From Roseovarius litorisediminis (GTDB lineage: Bacteria; Pseudomonadota; Alphaproteobacteria; Rhodobacterales; Rhodobacteraceae), in contig NZ_FWFL01000005.1 of the NCBI RefSeq assembly GCF_900172295.1, positions 276,618-340,617 on the forward strand: a stretch of DNA of 64,000 nt, in the 5' to 3' direction. Both the position numbers and the translations under genes were made by a program. The notes under the pieces were generated by a model, which did no database searches, was not told where the DNA came from, and worked only from the letters and a program-made list of their open reading frames with translations. This document shows, in pieces, positions 45,556-54,349 of the stretch; position 1 is the stretch's first letter, and each line of letters starts with the position of its first letter.

Positions 45556-45890
45556 GAAAATCCGGCCGGGAACTGGTGCTGCCCCTCCACCAGTGGCAGG
45601 GGCTGCGCCCAATGCACGTCTTCAAGGCGCAGTACGCGATAGAGATGCGGAAACTTGGCGCCCCCGCGCGAGACTTCCCATTTCAGGGCGTCACCTAAGT
45701 CGTCAGATTCGACCGCCAGCAGCATCAGTTTGTCCTGCCCCGCGAAATGCCTGGCGGCAGTTTCGGGCACCTGTTCAAGGGCTGAGAAATGCACATAGCC
45801 ATCGGCGACGTCTACCGGTGCGCCTTTGGTTTCGCCATCGGCGCGCAGGGCGGCCCATTCGCTGGCCTGGAAAATCTTGTAAATCAGCAT
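45552..45890 (-). CDS. DUF952 family protein (112 aa)
   Basis: A short protein with the DUF952 pattern: '[25 protein letters not shown]', then '[20 protein letters not shown]' and '[13 protein letters not shown]'. The fold resembles a small beta-rich glutathione-transferase-associated domain; the biochemical role is unknown. The ATG at 45890 gives the family length; 21 more upstream codons have no support. It is the first gene of a DUF952-pyrD-arsC operon with 4-bp overlaps. Confidence 0.85.
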   Translation of the reverse strand: MLIYKIFQASEWAALRADGETKGAPVDVADGYVHFSALEQVPETAARHFAGQDKLMLLAVESDDLGDALKWEVSRGGAKFPHLYRVLRLEDVHWAQPLPLVEGQHQFPAGFS

Positions 45891-46194
45891 GCAAAGGTGA
45901 TGCCTTGGCCGCGGGCCGTGGTCAAGTGCGAAGCCGGGAGCGGGGATTGACATGTCGGAAATCCGCCGTTGCTACTGAACCTTAGAAAGCCGAGCGGTTG
46001 CGCCGCGCTGTGCCCAGTTGGGTGAGGGGTGCCGCCCCTCACGCCGAGGTTCCGAAGAATTCAAACGAACCCCGGGATATTTACGGGCATAGGAGATTAG
46101 TCATTGAAAATGAATAAAAAAACAAGTCATTGCCTATTTAGCCCACCTGCCATTCACATGTGGTATCGAGCCAGATCACGTGAGCGTCTGAATC
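45891..46194. other. Intergenic region with a perfect hairpin
   Basis: No gene seen. GTGAGGGG (46022-46029) and CCCCTCAC (46035-46042) pair perfectly around TGCCG; there is no T tract. A+T content rises from about 46080, where the sequence changes in character towards the transposase remnant. Confidence 0.5.
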
Positions 46195-46504
46195 TTAAGT
46201 GGTGGTTTGAAGTGGCGGAAAAAGCGTGACGGCGGGGACGAAATAAGCAGGTGATCTGATCGTGTGCGGCGAGAATTGATTAAGCTTGTCGGCGATAACA
46301 ATCCGGGTTTGGCCGTATTGCTTTCCAAACTTCGCAACCCAAGCGCAGATCGTCTCATAACTCACAACAACGCCCTGTTCGGCTACAAGATCGTCAACAT
46401 CGCATAAGCTCAAAGCAAACCCAAACTATGCCCAGGCGGCAGAGGAAATCCCTTCTGGTGGAAATCGGTGACCTTTGAAGGATCCAGTTTGAGTGGCTTT
46501 GGTC
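46195..46504 (-). pseudogene. IS6-family transposase remnant
   Basis: Reading minus strand from 46504: 'FKGHRFPPEGISSAAWA', a TAG stop, then 'FGFALSLCDVDDLVAEQGVV', then 'VSYETICAWVAKFGKQ'. This matches the N-terminus of IS6/IS26-like transposases (F.GH.FP...I..AV..Y..Y.LS.RDV..L...G..V...TI..WV..F). After KFG the sequence jumps to 'RIVIADKLNQF', similar to the later 'VTDKL' part, so the middle with the DDE residues is missing. No terminal inverted repeats could be found. Confidence 0.7.
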
Positions 46505-46768
46505 ATACTGGCCCGTACGAACCCAAACGCACGCCGTCAACTTGACGGTACCATCAAAACACGTCGTTTCGCGAAACGAATCAGTTCCAGAAACCGAGGT
46601 TGCAAAAGATTGCTCCGAAAAAATACACAATAACGTGAAAACGATATGTCATTGCACACAAACGCACAGGCTAATTCTACCAAGGGCAAGAATAATGCAA
46701 TCTGAGATAGAATATTGGTGAGATATCAATAGCTAACGGTGATTCACCTTCTTTCAGTAGTTGAAATG

Positions 46769-46784
46769 TGGCATAATCTTGGCA
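46769..46784 (+). promoter_or_regulatory. Sigma-54-like -24/-12 element before VPLPA-CTERM gene 1
   Basis: TGGCATAATCTTGGCA matches TGGCAC-N5-TTGCA with correct spacing between GG and GC; two consensus positions differ. Transcription would start near 46795, giving a leader of about 78 nt. No convincing sigma-70 pair overlaps it. Confidence 0.5.
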
Positions 46785-46872
46785 GTGCATGAGCGTGTAG
46801 CTTGCTGCGAACGGGTTAAGTTAGAGGTGAACCCCCGGTGAGAGGTTGCACCTCATTTATTAGGAGTTTGAT

Positions 46873-47583
46873 ATGTTAAAAAACGTGAGAAATGTTGTCG
46901 CTGCGATGGGCTTGGTGTTCGCTGCCAGTTCGGCAAGCGCCGTGACTCAGCTAATTCACTTCGATGACGCCACCAACGGCGCCCCGACCTACACGACGGC
47001 GGACGGAAACTTCTTCTTCAATCCGACCAACCTGGCATCTGGAAATTGTGCGGATTCGACCACCGGCGGCAACGGAAGTTGTGTTCACGAGGTCGGCAAC
47101 GGCGTTGTTACGGATATGACACGTTTGACGGGCGACAACACTTTCTCGCTTTTGTCGTTTTACGTCAGCGTTCAGGGTACGGGCAGCACGAACTATTTCT
47201 CGATTTTTGACGGCACCATAACGCACCAGTTCGATTTCGGTACTACATACGCAAATATGACAAACTATCCCGACGGCACGGCCGCTGGTGCAATTTCTCA
47301 GAATGGCAAGTATATCGTCGATGTGTCTGGTCTTTCTGGGTTTGACGATATCACCAAGGTGACCTGGTCCGCTTCTTCCACGGCGAGAGTGCGTATCGAT
47401 TGTATCGCGGTTTCATTTGATGGAACCACCACCGATCCTTATGACGCGAACACCCAGTGCGGTCTCGACGGCGGTGGCGGTGGCGGTACGGGTCTTGTCC
47501 CGCTTCCTGCAGGTTTGCCCCTGTTGCTTTCGGCCCTTGGAATCGTCGGTATCGCAAGACGCCGGGCGCGGAAATCCGCTTAA
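46873..47583 (+). CDS. VPLPA-CTERM sorting-domain protein 1 (236 aa)
   Basis: Exported protein and predicted exosortase substrate. A signal peptide ('MLKNVRNVVAAMGLVFAASS', then ASA) precedes an acidic, Gly/Thr/Asn-rich beta-type body. The C-terminus has a Gly run, 'LVPLPAGLPLLLSALGIVGI' and then 'ARRRARKSA': the VPLPA motif, a transmembrane stretch and a basic tail, the signal cleaved by exosortase D. AGGAG lies 6 nt before the ATG. Two Cys pairs in the body could form disulfides. It is probably a surface or matrix protein. A sigma-54-like site lies upstream and a terminator follows. Confidence 0.88.
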   Translation: MLKNVRNVVAAMGLVFAASSASAVTQLIHFDDATNGAPTYTTADGNFFFNPTNLASGNCADSTTGGNGSCVHEVGNGVVTDMTRLTGDNTFSLLSFYVSVQGTGSTNYFSIFDGTITHQFDFGTTYANMTNYPDGTAAGAISQNGKYIVDVSGLSGFDDITKVTWSASSTARVRIDCIAVSFDGTTTDPYDANTQCGLDGGGGGGTGLVPLPAGLPLLLSALGIVGIARRRARKSA

Positions 47584-47612
47584 GTTTACAACGACCACAT
47601 ATACGAGAGGAT

Positions 47613-47641
47613 AGGGCACCCTTGATGGGTGCCTTATTTTT
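47613..47641 (+). terminator. Intrinsic terminator after VPLPA-CTERM gene 1
   Basis: AGGGCACCC pairs with GGGTGCCTT around TTGAT and is followed by ATTTTT. Confidence 0.85.
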
Positions 47642-47704
47642 GCCGTAGACTTTAATTAAAAAATGACCCCTGCGGGGGCGGTAAAAAATTGAGCGAGACG
47701 GTAC

Positions 47705-48967
47705 ATGAAGAATCGGAACTTTTGGCAGGGGCCAGCAACCCCCATCACAGATGTATTGCCCCCTGAATTCGACGCGCAGGACATTTCCTCTTTCTTTGCT
47801 AATACACTGGTTGAACTCCCCGAACCCAGCGATCACGCTTATGGGCGATTTGGCAGGAAAGCACAGGACCGCGCGGAAGCACAGCCAGAGACAGCACCGT
47901 CTGAAATAGCATCGTATCCGGGCATCGAAGATTTGCCCGAGATTCCGGTTGCGACCCAGAACGCAGTTGACGCTTTAGAGGCCGCCGACGCGTTTGCGCC
48001 TGTTGATCTGGCTGATCTGGCCCAACCCTTGCGCACGCAGCCAGTTGTTGCGGATGAAATTACCTCCGAAGAGCCACTGGATGGCGCGGGCGCAAAACCC
48101 GCCCATGCCGGGGGTGGAAAAGACGGCGGCGGCAAAGGGAAAAACAAAGATACGGTCGACACAGGTGGCACCGCGACAGACGGGACAGACACCGGCGGCA
48201 CCACGACAGGCGGGACAGACACAGGTGGCACCACGACAGGCGGGACAGATACCGGTGAAACCAACACCGGCAGCAACGACCCCAACGTTTATGTCAGCGG
48301 GATGGATAACCCTGATGGGTTTAACGTGGAGATCGTTTATATCGGCGATTGGAGTGATATGCTGCGCCAGCACATCCAGAACGTGGCCGAATTTGTAAGC
48401 GACATCATCACGGCAGATATTCCATCTTATAACGGTGTCGATGACATCAGCATCACGGCGACGATGACAAGCATTGATGGCACCGGCGGTTATTGGGGCT
48501 GGGGTGGTTACAGCACGCTGCGCACCGACACGAAGCTGCCCAGCACAGGCTATATGCGTTTTGATACAGCTGATGTAGCCACAATCGAGAACTACGGCCT
48601 GTGGGAAGATCTGATGCTGCATGAGATGTTGCACTCATTGGGCTTTGGCACGGCTTGGCAAGCCATGGGACTTGTCCAGGATTACAGCGGCGACCTGCGT
48701 TTTACAGGAACAAATGCGATTGAGGCTTACAACTCGGAGTTTGCGTCTATCGCTTCGAATGATGCGCTGTCGCTGTTTGGTGTCCCTGTGGAAACCGATG
48801 GCGGGTCGGGCACAGCCGGTGTGCACTGGGACGATGCCACCTTTACCAAGGAGTTGCTCAGCTCAAGCCTGCGCGCCAATGGCAACTACCTGTCAGATAT
48901 GAGCATCGCGGCTTTGGAAGACATGGGGTACGAAACCATCTACGGTGACGCCGTGACAATCGCATAA
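47705..48967 (+). CDS. Leishmanolysin-like (M8) metalloprotease with Gly/Thr repeat linker
   Basis: The 420-aa protein has an acidic N-terminal region without a signal peptide, a linker of TGGTTTGGTD-type repeats (residues ~153-183) and a C-terminal zinc protease domain. The zinc motif is H306-E-M-L-H310-SLGF, and the third ligand is probably H374 in 'GVHWDDATFTKEL', the position used by leishmanolysin ('HW...F..EL'). 'MSIAALEDMGYE' closes the domain as in related bacterial proteins. Secretion could be by a type I system, but no RTX repeats are present. It lies between a VPLPA-CTERM gene and the exosortase. Confidence 0.8.
   Translation: MKNRNFWQGPATPITDVLPPEFDAQDISSFFANTLVELPEPSDHAYGRFGRKAQDRAEAQPETAPSEIASYPGIEDLPEIPVATQNAVDALEAADAFAPVDLADLAQPLRTQPVVADEITSEEPLDGAGAKPAHAGGGKDGGGKGKNKDTVDTGGTATDGTDTGGTTTGGTDTGGTTTGGTDTGETNTGSNDPNVYVSGMDNPDGFNVEIVYIGDWSDMLRQHIQNVAEFVSDIITADIPSYNGVDDISITATMTSIDGTGGYWGWGGYSTLRTDTKLPSTGYMRFDTADVATIENYGLWEDLMLHEMLHSLGFGTAWQAMGLVQDYSGDLRFTGTNAIEAYNSEFASIASNDALSLFGVPVETDGGSGTAGVHWDDATFTKELLSSSLRANGNYLSDMSIAALEDMGYETIYGDAVTIA
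48161..48250 (+). repeat. Three 30-bp tandem repeats in the metalloprotease linker
   Basis: Units start at 48161, 48191 and 48221 and each encode 10 residues of the TGGTTTGGTD kind; a decayed fourth unit follows. Copies 2 and 3 differ at only a few bases, so copy number is likely to vary between strains. Confidence 0.85.
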
Positions 48968-49250
48968 CGATATAACACCGGGTATCCCGGGCTGGGTTTT
49001 CTCAGACCGGGATATCTGACTGCAGGATATGCCCCAAGCGGCCCCCCGGCGGCCATTCAGATTTCCGATTATTGAAGATTAAGCAAAGGTTCTGACTATC
49101 TGGCAGGCAAAAATTCTCATTGAAATGCTTCGCAAGATATACGTTGATACCAAAAATATTTGATGCTTTACCGTGCCTGAACGCCTGTTGGCCACGATGT
49201 CGCTACGCAGGACAGCAGATCGCACGATCAGAGATCCAGAAAGAAGTTTT

Positions 49251-50342
49251 ATGGCAGCATCAGAGTTGACAGCGGGGCAAGCCTTTGATGATTACCTTGC
49301 CCGGCGTCATTTTACCAATCTGGATGGCCTGCGGTTCGTATGTATAGCGATGGTGATCTGGCATCATGCACAGCCCGTTAAACTGGATAGTTTACCTGCC
49401 CTGAAGCGAGGCTTCCTAGGCGTAGATTTCTTTTTTGTCCTAAGTGGTTACCTGATCACAACCCTGTTGTTGCGCGAAGCTGCAAGAGACGGATCCTTTT
49501 CACTCAAAAACTTTTACATACGGCGCATTCTGCGCATCGTACCGGTCTACTTTTTTGTCGTTGCTGTGGTCTCGACCTACTTTATCCTGATCAAGGGCCA
49601 AGCCCAGATGGCAGATTTGGTGCCCTATTATTTTCTGTTTTTGTCGAATTTTCTGACGGATCATATCCCGATGCTGGGCATCACATGGTCCCTTTCAGTG
49701 GAAGAGCAATATTACCTTGTGTGGCCGCTGCTGCTTTTGGTGATACCGCCGCGCATGATACTGCCAATTGCCTTTTTTGTGGTCGCACTCAACGTTGTCA
49801 TATCCCAAGGCCTGTTGGGATTGGCGCCTTACAAGTGGGGAATGCTTGTTTTCAAATTGCCCAACGCAACCTATGCGCCAATCATTATGGGATCGATCGC
49901 GGCGATTCTGCTTAACCGTCGTCCGACATTCGGATGGCTTTACCGGCTGACGGGATCACGCAATGCCGCAGTGGCGGGCTTCATCCTGCTATGTTTCGAG
50001 ATGCAATTCTTACCTCAGGATATTCGGGGATGGCCGAACCTTGTTCTGCACCTGACCATGAGCTTCACGCTGATTGCGCTGGTAGTGCGCGACAACACAT
50101 CGATCTCACGGTTCTTGACAGAGCCTCTTATCGCGCGGATCGGCTTGGTCAGTTATGGGATATATCTGTATCATCTCATAGCACTGGATATAGTTAGCAG
50201 GTTAAATCCACTGTCGGGACAGCCTGAAAAATGGGCCACTCTGATCCTGTATTTTGCGGTGTCATACCTGATAGCGGAGGTCAGTTTTAGAACGTTGGAG
50301 GCATATTTCCGAAGATTCCGCCCCAAGGGGGGGCAACATTGA
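49251..50342 (+). CDS. Acyltransferase 3 family membrane protein (OafA/YrhL-like)
   Basis: Integral membrane acyltransferase that typically O-acetylates surface polysaccharides. 'LDGLRFVCIAMVIWHHAQ' has the conserved R and HH of the family, 'GVDFFFVLSGYLITTLLLRE' and 'FYIRRILRIVPVYFFVV' follow, and 'TWSLSVEEQYYLVWPLLLL' is the SxE motif. About ten hydrophobic helices are seen. The ATG at 49251 gives 363 aa; a longer in-frame version from 49173 adds 26 residues. It probably decorates the exopolysaccharide made by this locus. Confidence 0.9.
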   Translation: MAASELTAGQAFDDYLARRHFTNLDGLRFVCIAMVIWHHAQPVKLDSLPALKRGFLGVDFFFVLSGYLITTLLLREAARDGSFSLKNFYIRRILRIVPVYFFVVAVVSTYFILIKGQAQMADLVPYYFLFLSNFLTDHIPMLGITWSLSVEEQYYLVWPLLLLVIPPRMILPIAFFVVALNVVISQGLLGLAPYKWGMLVFKLPNATYAPIIMGSIAAILLNRRPTFGWLYRLTGSRNAAVAGFILLCFEMQFLPQDIRGWPNLVLHLTMSFTLIALVVRDNTSISRFLTEPLIARIGLVSYGIYLYHLIALDIVSRLNPLSGQPEKWATLILYFAVSYLIAEVSFRTLEAYFRRFRPKGGQH

Positions 50343-50751
50343 TGGGCCTGCGGGCTGATTGCGGCCCCACTAGCGCAAGAAACAATGTCAAAGAAACAGG
50401 GGAACAGCCTACTATCCGAAAACAATTCTTGCTTTGAGTTTTTTACAGGCCGCGGTGGATTGCCCCTTTTCCATACAAGGCTGCGCCAGCAGGCACCTTT
50501 GAAACAGAAACAGGAATTTCTCTTCAGTCAACGCTAAGCTTCTGAATAAAGGTGATTTTTTAAAAATTACAAAGATTTAGCCGCTGCAACCTTAAAAAAA
50601 TAAACTGAGATGAATGATTCAGTTTCGATAATCAGAATGCTTAACGGGTGGTTTCATATGGCTTTAAAGGTAAGAATCAATTAATAATTAGCACTGTTAA
50701 AACGTACATAGTATTTACAGAGGTTGGGTCACGCACCCAAGATTCATACCC
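50343..50751. other. A+T-rich region before the exosortase gene, with a hairpin
   Basis: No gene seen. TTGGGT (50724-50729) and ACCCAA (50735-50740) pair around CACGC. The hairpin lies between a GAGG (50720-50723) and the TTG start of the exosortase at 50752. The rest of the region is A+T-rich and probably holds the promoter, but no clear hexamers were found. Confidence 0.45.
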
Positions 50752-52362
50752 TTGAAAAAATCCATTGCAGAACCGTCTCGTTTTTCCCTTTCGGTCAAGC
50801 CGTTTGAGGGCTTTTTCCATTGGGGCACATTTTGGCTTTTGCTGGCCGTCATTGGCGCTGGAGCGTATTTCAACGAAGGCATCGCCGAGCTACTGAAAGC
50901 CTGGCAACTGCCTGAATACAGCCACGGACCGCTGATCCCTGTTTTGTCGGGGCTGTTGTTTTTACGGCAGTTGAAAACCGTCCCCGTGAATGCCGGCGAG
51001 GTTACCGATCGCGGCCCAGGGGTTTTCTTGTTGATTTTGGCCGTTTTGTTGGGGGCTGCGGGCAAACTGATCGAAATACGCGACATTGTCGCTTATGCAC
51101 TGATCCTTTGGGTCGGGGCGCTTTTGCTGATCAGTTTCGGTTGGCGCACAGGTAAACATTTCTGGCCGCCGGTTGTACACCTTATCTATATGTTGCCGCT
51201 TCCAGGGGCGCTGTACTATGGGGTTTCGACCTATTTGCAGGGTGTGTCTTCAGAAATCGGTGTATATCTACTGCAGCTACTGCGCGTACCGGTGTTTCTT
51301 GAAGGCAATATCATCGACCTTGGCGTATACAAGCTTCAGGTCGCCGAGGCCTGTTCGGGGCTGCGTTACCTGTTCCCGATCCTCAGCTTTTCTTACATCT
51401 TTGCGGTGCTCTATAGAGGCCCAACCTGGCACAAAGCAATTTTGTTGGTTTCAGCCGTTCCGATTACGGTTTTCATGAATTCGGTTCGCATTGCTGTTGC
51501 CGGAATCATCGTGAATCACTTTGGTCTGAGCCATCTGGAAGGCTTTTCTCATTTCTTCGAAGGCTGGGTAATTTTCATCATTTGCGTTCTGATCCTGTTC
51601 GCGCTGGCTTGGGTGTTGGTCAAATTGCGTCGCGACCGGGTTGGCCTGATAGAGGCTCTGGATCTGGACACCGATGGCTTGGGAACCCAAGCCAAGCGCA
51701 TCGGGTTGGTCCGCCCGTCAGCTGCTCTGATTACTGCTGCGGTGCTAGTAATCTCGCTGGCGTCGGCATGGGCGATGATTCCAAAACGTCAGGCGGTCGT
51801 CATCGAACGCGATCCTTTCCTGTTGTTTCCGACCCGGATTGGCGACTGGCGGACTGGGCCTCACAAGCCACTGGACGTCGAGATTGAGCGGGTTCTCGGG
51901 GCCGATGACTATATGTCGGTTACGCTGACCAAACCAGGACAGGGCGCGCCTGTTGAGCTTTTTACGGCTTGGTACAAAAATCAGGACCGTGGCGGCGTAC
52001 ATTCCCCGGAAGTGTGCCTGCCTGGCGCGGGTTGGGAAATCGCGAAGCTGGAACAAATTGACGTCACCCCAAGGAGTGAAACCGGTCGGCCGTTCACCAT
52101 AAATCGGGCAATCATTCAAAAAGGTGTCACCCGGATGATGGTTTATTACTGGTACGAACAGCAGGGCGTACGCACGGCTTCGATGTTCGACGCAAAATTG
52201 AATTTGATGCTTAGCAAGTTCATGAAAGGCAGAAATGACAGTGCAATCATCAGACTGACAACACAAATGGGGCTTAAAGAGACTGACGAAAACGCTGAAC
52301 GCAGACTTTCGGAGGTGATGTATTCCCTTTTCGGTCCGCTTCAAGGGTTTGTGCCTGACTGA
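50752..52362 (+). CDS. xrtD: Exosortase D (VPLPA-CTERM-specific) with fused EpsI domain
   Basis: Membrane transpeptidase-like enzyme that cleaves the C-terminal sorting signal of VPLPA-CTERM proteins. Residues 1-300 form eight or so helices with the exosortase triad: C201 in 'AEACSGLRYLFP', R246 in 'MNSVRIAVAG' and H267 in 'EGFSHFFEGW'. Residues ~340-530 are an EpsI-type periplasmic domain ('FPTRIGDWRT', 'YKNQDRGGVHSPEVCLPGAG'). The fused layout and 536-aa size match the exosortase D group. The start is TTG at 50752 with no close ribosome binding site. Two VPLPA-CTERM substrates are encoded nearby. Confidence 0.92.
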   Translation: MKKSIAEPSRFSLSVKPFEGFFHWGTFWLLLAVIGAGAYFNEGIAELLKAWQLPEYSHGPLIPVLSGLLFLRQLKTVPVNAGEVTDRGPGVFLLILAVLLGAAGKLIEIRDIVAYALILWVGALLLISFGWRTGKHFWPPVVHLIYMLPLPGALYYGVSTYLQGVSSEIGVYLLQLLRVPVFLEGNIIDLGVYKLQVAEACSGLRYLFPILSFSYIFAVLYRGPTWHKAILLVSAVPITVFMNSVRIAVAGIIVNHFGLSHLEGFSHFFEGWVIFIICVLILFALAWVLVKLRRDRVGLIEALDLDTDGLGTQAKRIGLVRPSAALITAAVLVISLASAWAMIPKRQAVVIERDPFLLFPTRIGDWRTGPHKPLDVEIERVLGADDYMSVTLTKPGQGAPVELFTAWYKNQDRGGVHSPEVCLPGAGWEIAKLEQIDVTPRSETGRPFTINRAIIQKGVTRMMVYYWYEQQGVRTASMFDAKLNLMLSKFMKGRNDSAIIRLTTQMGLKETDENAERRLSEVMYSLFGPLQGFVPD

Positions 52363-52418
52363 GGGGGATATGGGCTCTTGCTGAAATAACGGGAGCAGTC
52401 AGACCGTTTTCAAAACCT

Positions 52419-54008
52419 GTGAGAAACGCGCACATGCTCGCACTGACGTCTTGGATACGCACTATTGTTGCAACGGCTTTTTCAGTTGTAATGGCGGCCC
52501 AGTCTGTTCAGGCGCAACCCACTCAGCTGTTGATGGCTGATGATCTTGTCAGCGTCGGACCGGTCGGGTGGCTTGCACCAAATTTTGCTTTTCCAAACCG
52601 TAACCTGAGGCAACCCATTGTTGGCCCAAGGCTGGACGGCCCCGGTGCAGATATGTTGCGCGGTTTATGGGCCCGTGGGCTGGCCAGCGGGTTTGAAGGC
52701 GTCGTCTATGAAAATAGGGACCGGGGACACTCGCCATTAAGCCCCGAAGACTTTCCGCAACTGACGCAATTGAAATTCGGCCCCAAACTACGTGCTCAGA
52801 ATCTGGATTATGGGTTGGCAGGCCGAATTTTTCTGCCGGCCATCGTCATCGGAAACTCTTCGACAGCGATAACACAGTTTCCGATTGCAAGAAGTCAGAC
52901 AAGGCAAGCGATGACCACCCAGGTCGAAGCGTCGCGCGCCTATCATACCTATGCCAACAATCATCTGTACATTTATCCTGAACATAAAGATCATGACGCT
53001 GACGACCTGTTTCATGCCAACTGGACTTATACCATTACCAGTCAGGGGTCATCCTATTCGGATCAGCCATTTCTACATGCCATTCTGATGGCTCTGGCCG
53101 CACTTCCAAAAGATACGCGGGAATTTTTGCGTCAAAAACGCCTGGTGGCACCCACCCTGCAAATGATCTTGCGGAGGTCGCAACTGGGGCTTGGCAGTTA
53201 TGAGGCCTATCTGTCTGGGCTTGTACATCCCCCGGTATTCGACAAGGAACGACTTGATCTGCAACGAATGGTAGGATTAGCCGCATCGCTTTTGCCTGAG
53301 GATATTCCACCGATTATCAAGCTTACGGTCGAAGAGGAAAGTTTTACAGATAATGCCGATCTTGCCAAAATGTCGGAAAAACTGTTCGACACGCCTTCGG
53401 CGATTGCACGGGTCTGGCGAGGGAACGACTATACAAAATACATGGCCGTTTCGACGCAAAATACCGTGGATCCAAACGGTAGAGATCTGAAATTCCGGTG
53501 GGTTTTGCTAAGTGGCGATCCGGACAAAGTTCGGATTGAACCCGAGGGTGAAAGGGCTGAACGCGCGAGAATTTCACTAGACTGGCACGATACCTGGATC
53601 ACCCAAAGCCTTTCCCCACGTTCAACCAATCGCGTAGACATTGGCGTTTTTGCCTGGAACGGCGTGCATTACAGCGCGCCAGCGATTATCTCGGTCAGTT
53701 TTTCCAACCATCATAAACGGGTTTACCAACCGGTTGGCAAGAATGGCGAGATCAAGCTTGTTTCAATTGACTATTCCGCACGTAAGGCCAAACGGCCGTT
53801 CGATCCGCTGCTTCACTGGTGGGCAAAATGGCAGGACGAATTCAGCTATGGGACCGACGGGGAAATGCAAAGCTGGACGCGCCGCCTAAAGGGTCAGGAT
53901 ATCCCGCTGCCTGTTCCCGGGCAGCAAAGCGAGCTGAAAGCCGCCACATATAAAACCGTTCGTAAGAAAGAATTCAAACAGCTGGTAATGCAAGATTCCA
54001 CCAACTGA
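52419..54008 (+). CDS. Unrecognised exported protein downstream of the exosortase (529 aa)
   Basis: I do not recognise the family. A signal peptide (hydrophobic 'IVATAFSVVMAAQSVQA') is followed by a mainly helical part ('PFLHAILMALAALPKDTREF') and a beta-sandwich resembling a PKD/Ig-like fold near residues 355-435 ('NTVDPNGRDLKFRWVLLSGD', 'RVDIGVFAWNGVHYSAPAII'). It starts 57 bp after the exosortase stop and is probably in the same transcript, which suggests a periplasmic or surface role in VPLPA-CTERM processing or anchoring (inference). GTG at 52419 or ATG at 52434 could be the start. Confidence 0.75.
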   Translation: MRNAHMLALTSWIRTIVATAFSVVMAAQSVQAQPTQLLMADDLVSVGPVGWLAPNFAFPNRNLRQPIVGPRLDGPGADMLRGLWARGLASGFEGVVYENRDRGHSPLSPEDFPQLTQLKFGPKLRAQNLDYGLAGRIFLPAIVIGNSSTAITQFPIARSQTRQAMTTQVEASRAYHTYANNHLYIYPEHKDHDADDLFHANWTYTITSQGSSYSDQPFLHAILMALAALPKDTREFLRQKRLVAPTLQMILRRSQLGLGSYEAYLSGLVHPPVFDKERLDLQRMVGLAASLLPEDIPPIIKLTVEEESFTDNADLAKMSEKLFDTPSAIARVWRGNDYTKYMAVSTQNTVDPNGRDLKFRWVLLSGDPDKVRIEPEGERAERARISLDWHDTWITQSLSPRSTNRVDIGVFAWNGVHYSAPAIISVSFSNHHKRVYQPVGKNGEIKLVSIDYSARKAKRPFDPLLHWWAKWQDEFSYGTDGEMQSWTRRLKGQDIPLPVPGQQSELKAATYKTVRKKEFKQLVMQDSTN

Positions 54009-54298
54009 TCGGAACGGGGTATTTGGCTGCCGTTGACAAGGCTGTTTGTGGAACTCTGGGCCTGATTGCTGATCCCATCCCCAAATTGTGGTCGCCCGCT
54101 CTGGGGTCTATGGTCCACCAGCCTCTGACGGACATCGCAATTCCACAGGGGATACCGGCCACACCAGCGCACTGACAGCAGAGCAGGATCCTCGGTAGGC
54201 GATGCGGTAGGGAAGACGGGCAGCGGTGGCGTTCACCGCCCCCAGGCCAACGCGTTGCCGACGCGTTTTGCTAACAATCTGCAAGGCCTGAGTCGCAA
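54009..54298. other. Intergenic region, possible short ORF
   Basis: No clear gene. A plus-strand frame from TTG 54023 to 54175 would encode 50 residues ('LAAVDKAVCGTLGLIADPIP', then 'KLWSPALGSMVHQ'), which looks protein-like but has no good ribosome binding site or known relative. It may be a decayed gene end. Confidence 0.25.
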
Positions 54299-54331
54299 AA
54301 AAAACGCCAAGGGATACCCTTGGCGTTTTTT
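54299..54331. terminator. Bidirectional intrinsic terminator
   Basis: A perfect 15-bp inverted repeat, AAAAAACGCCAAGGG / CCCTTGGCGTTTTTT, around ATA. It can stop transcription from the exosortase side (+) and from VPLPA-CTERM gene 2 (-). Confidence 0.93.
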
Positions 54332-54349
54332 AAACTTTAATTGGTCGAC

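Noticed and set aside
48978..49016. Terminator after the metalloprotease gene
   Set aside because: GGTATCCCGG and CCGGGATATC pair imperfectly around a 16-nt loop and no T tract follows.
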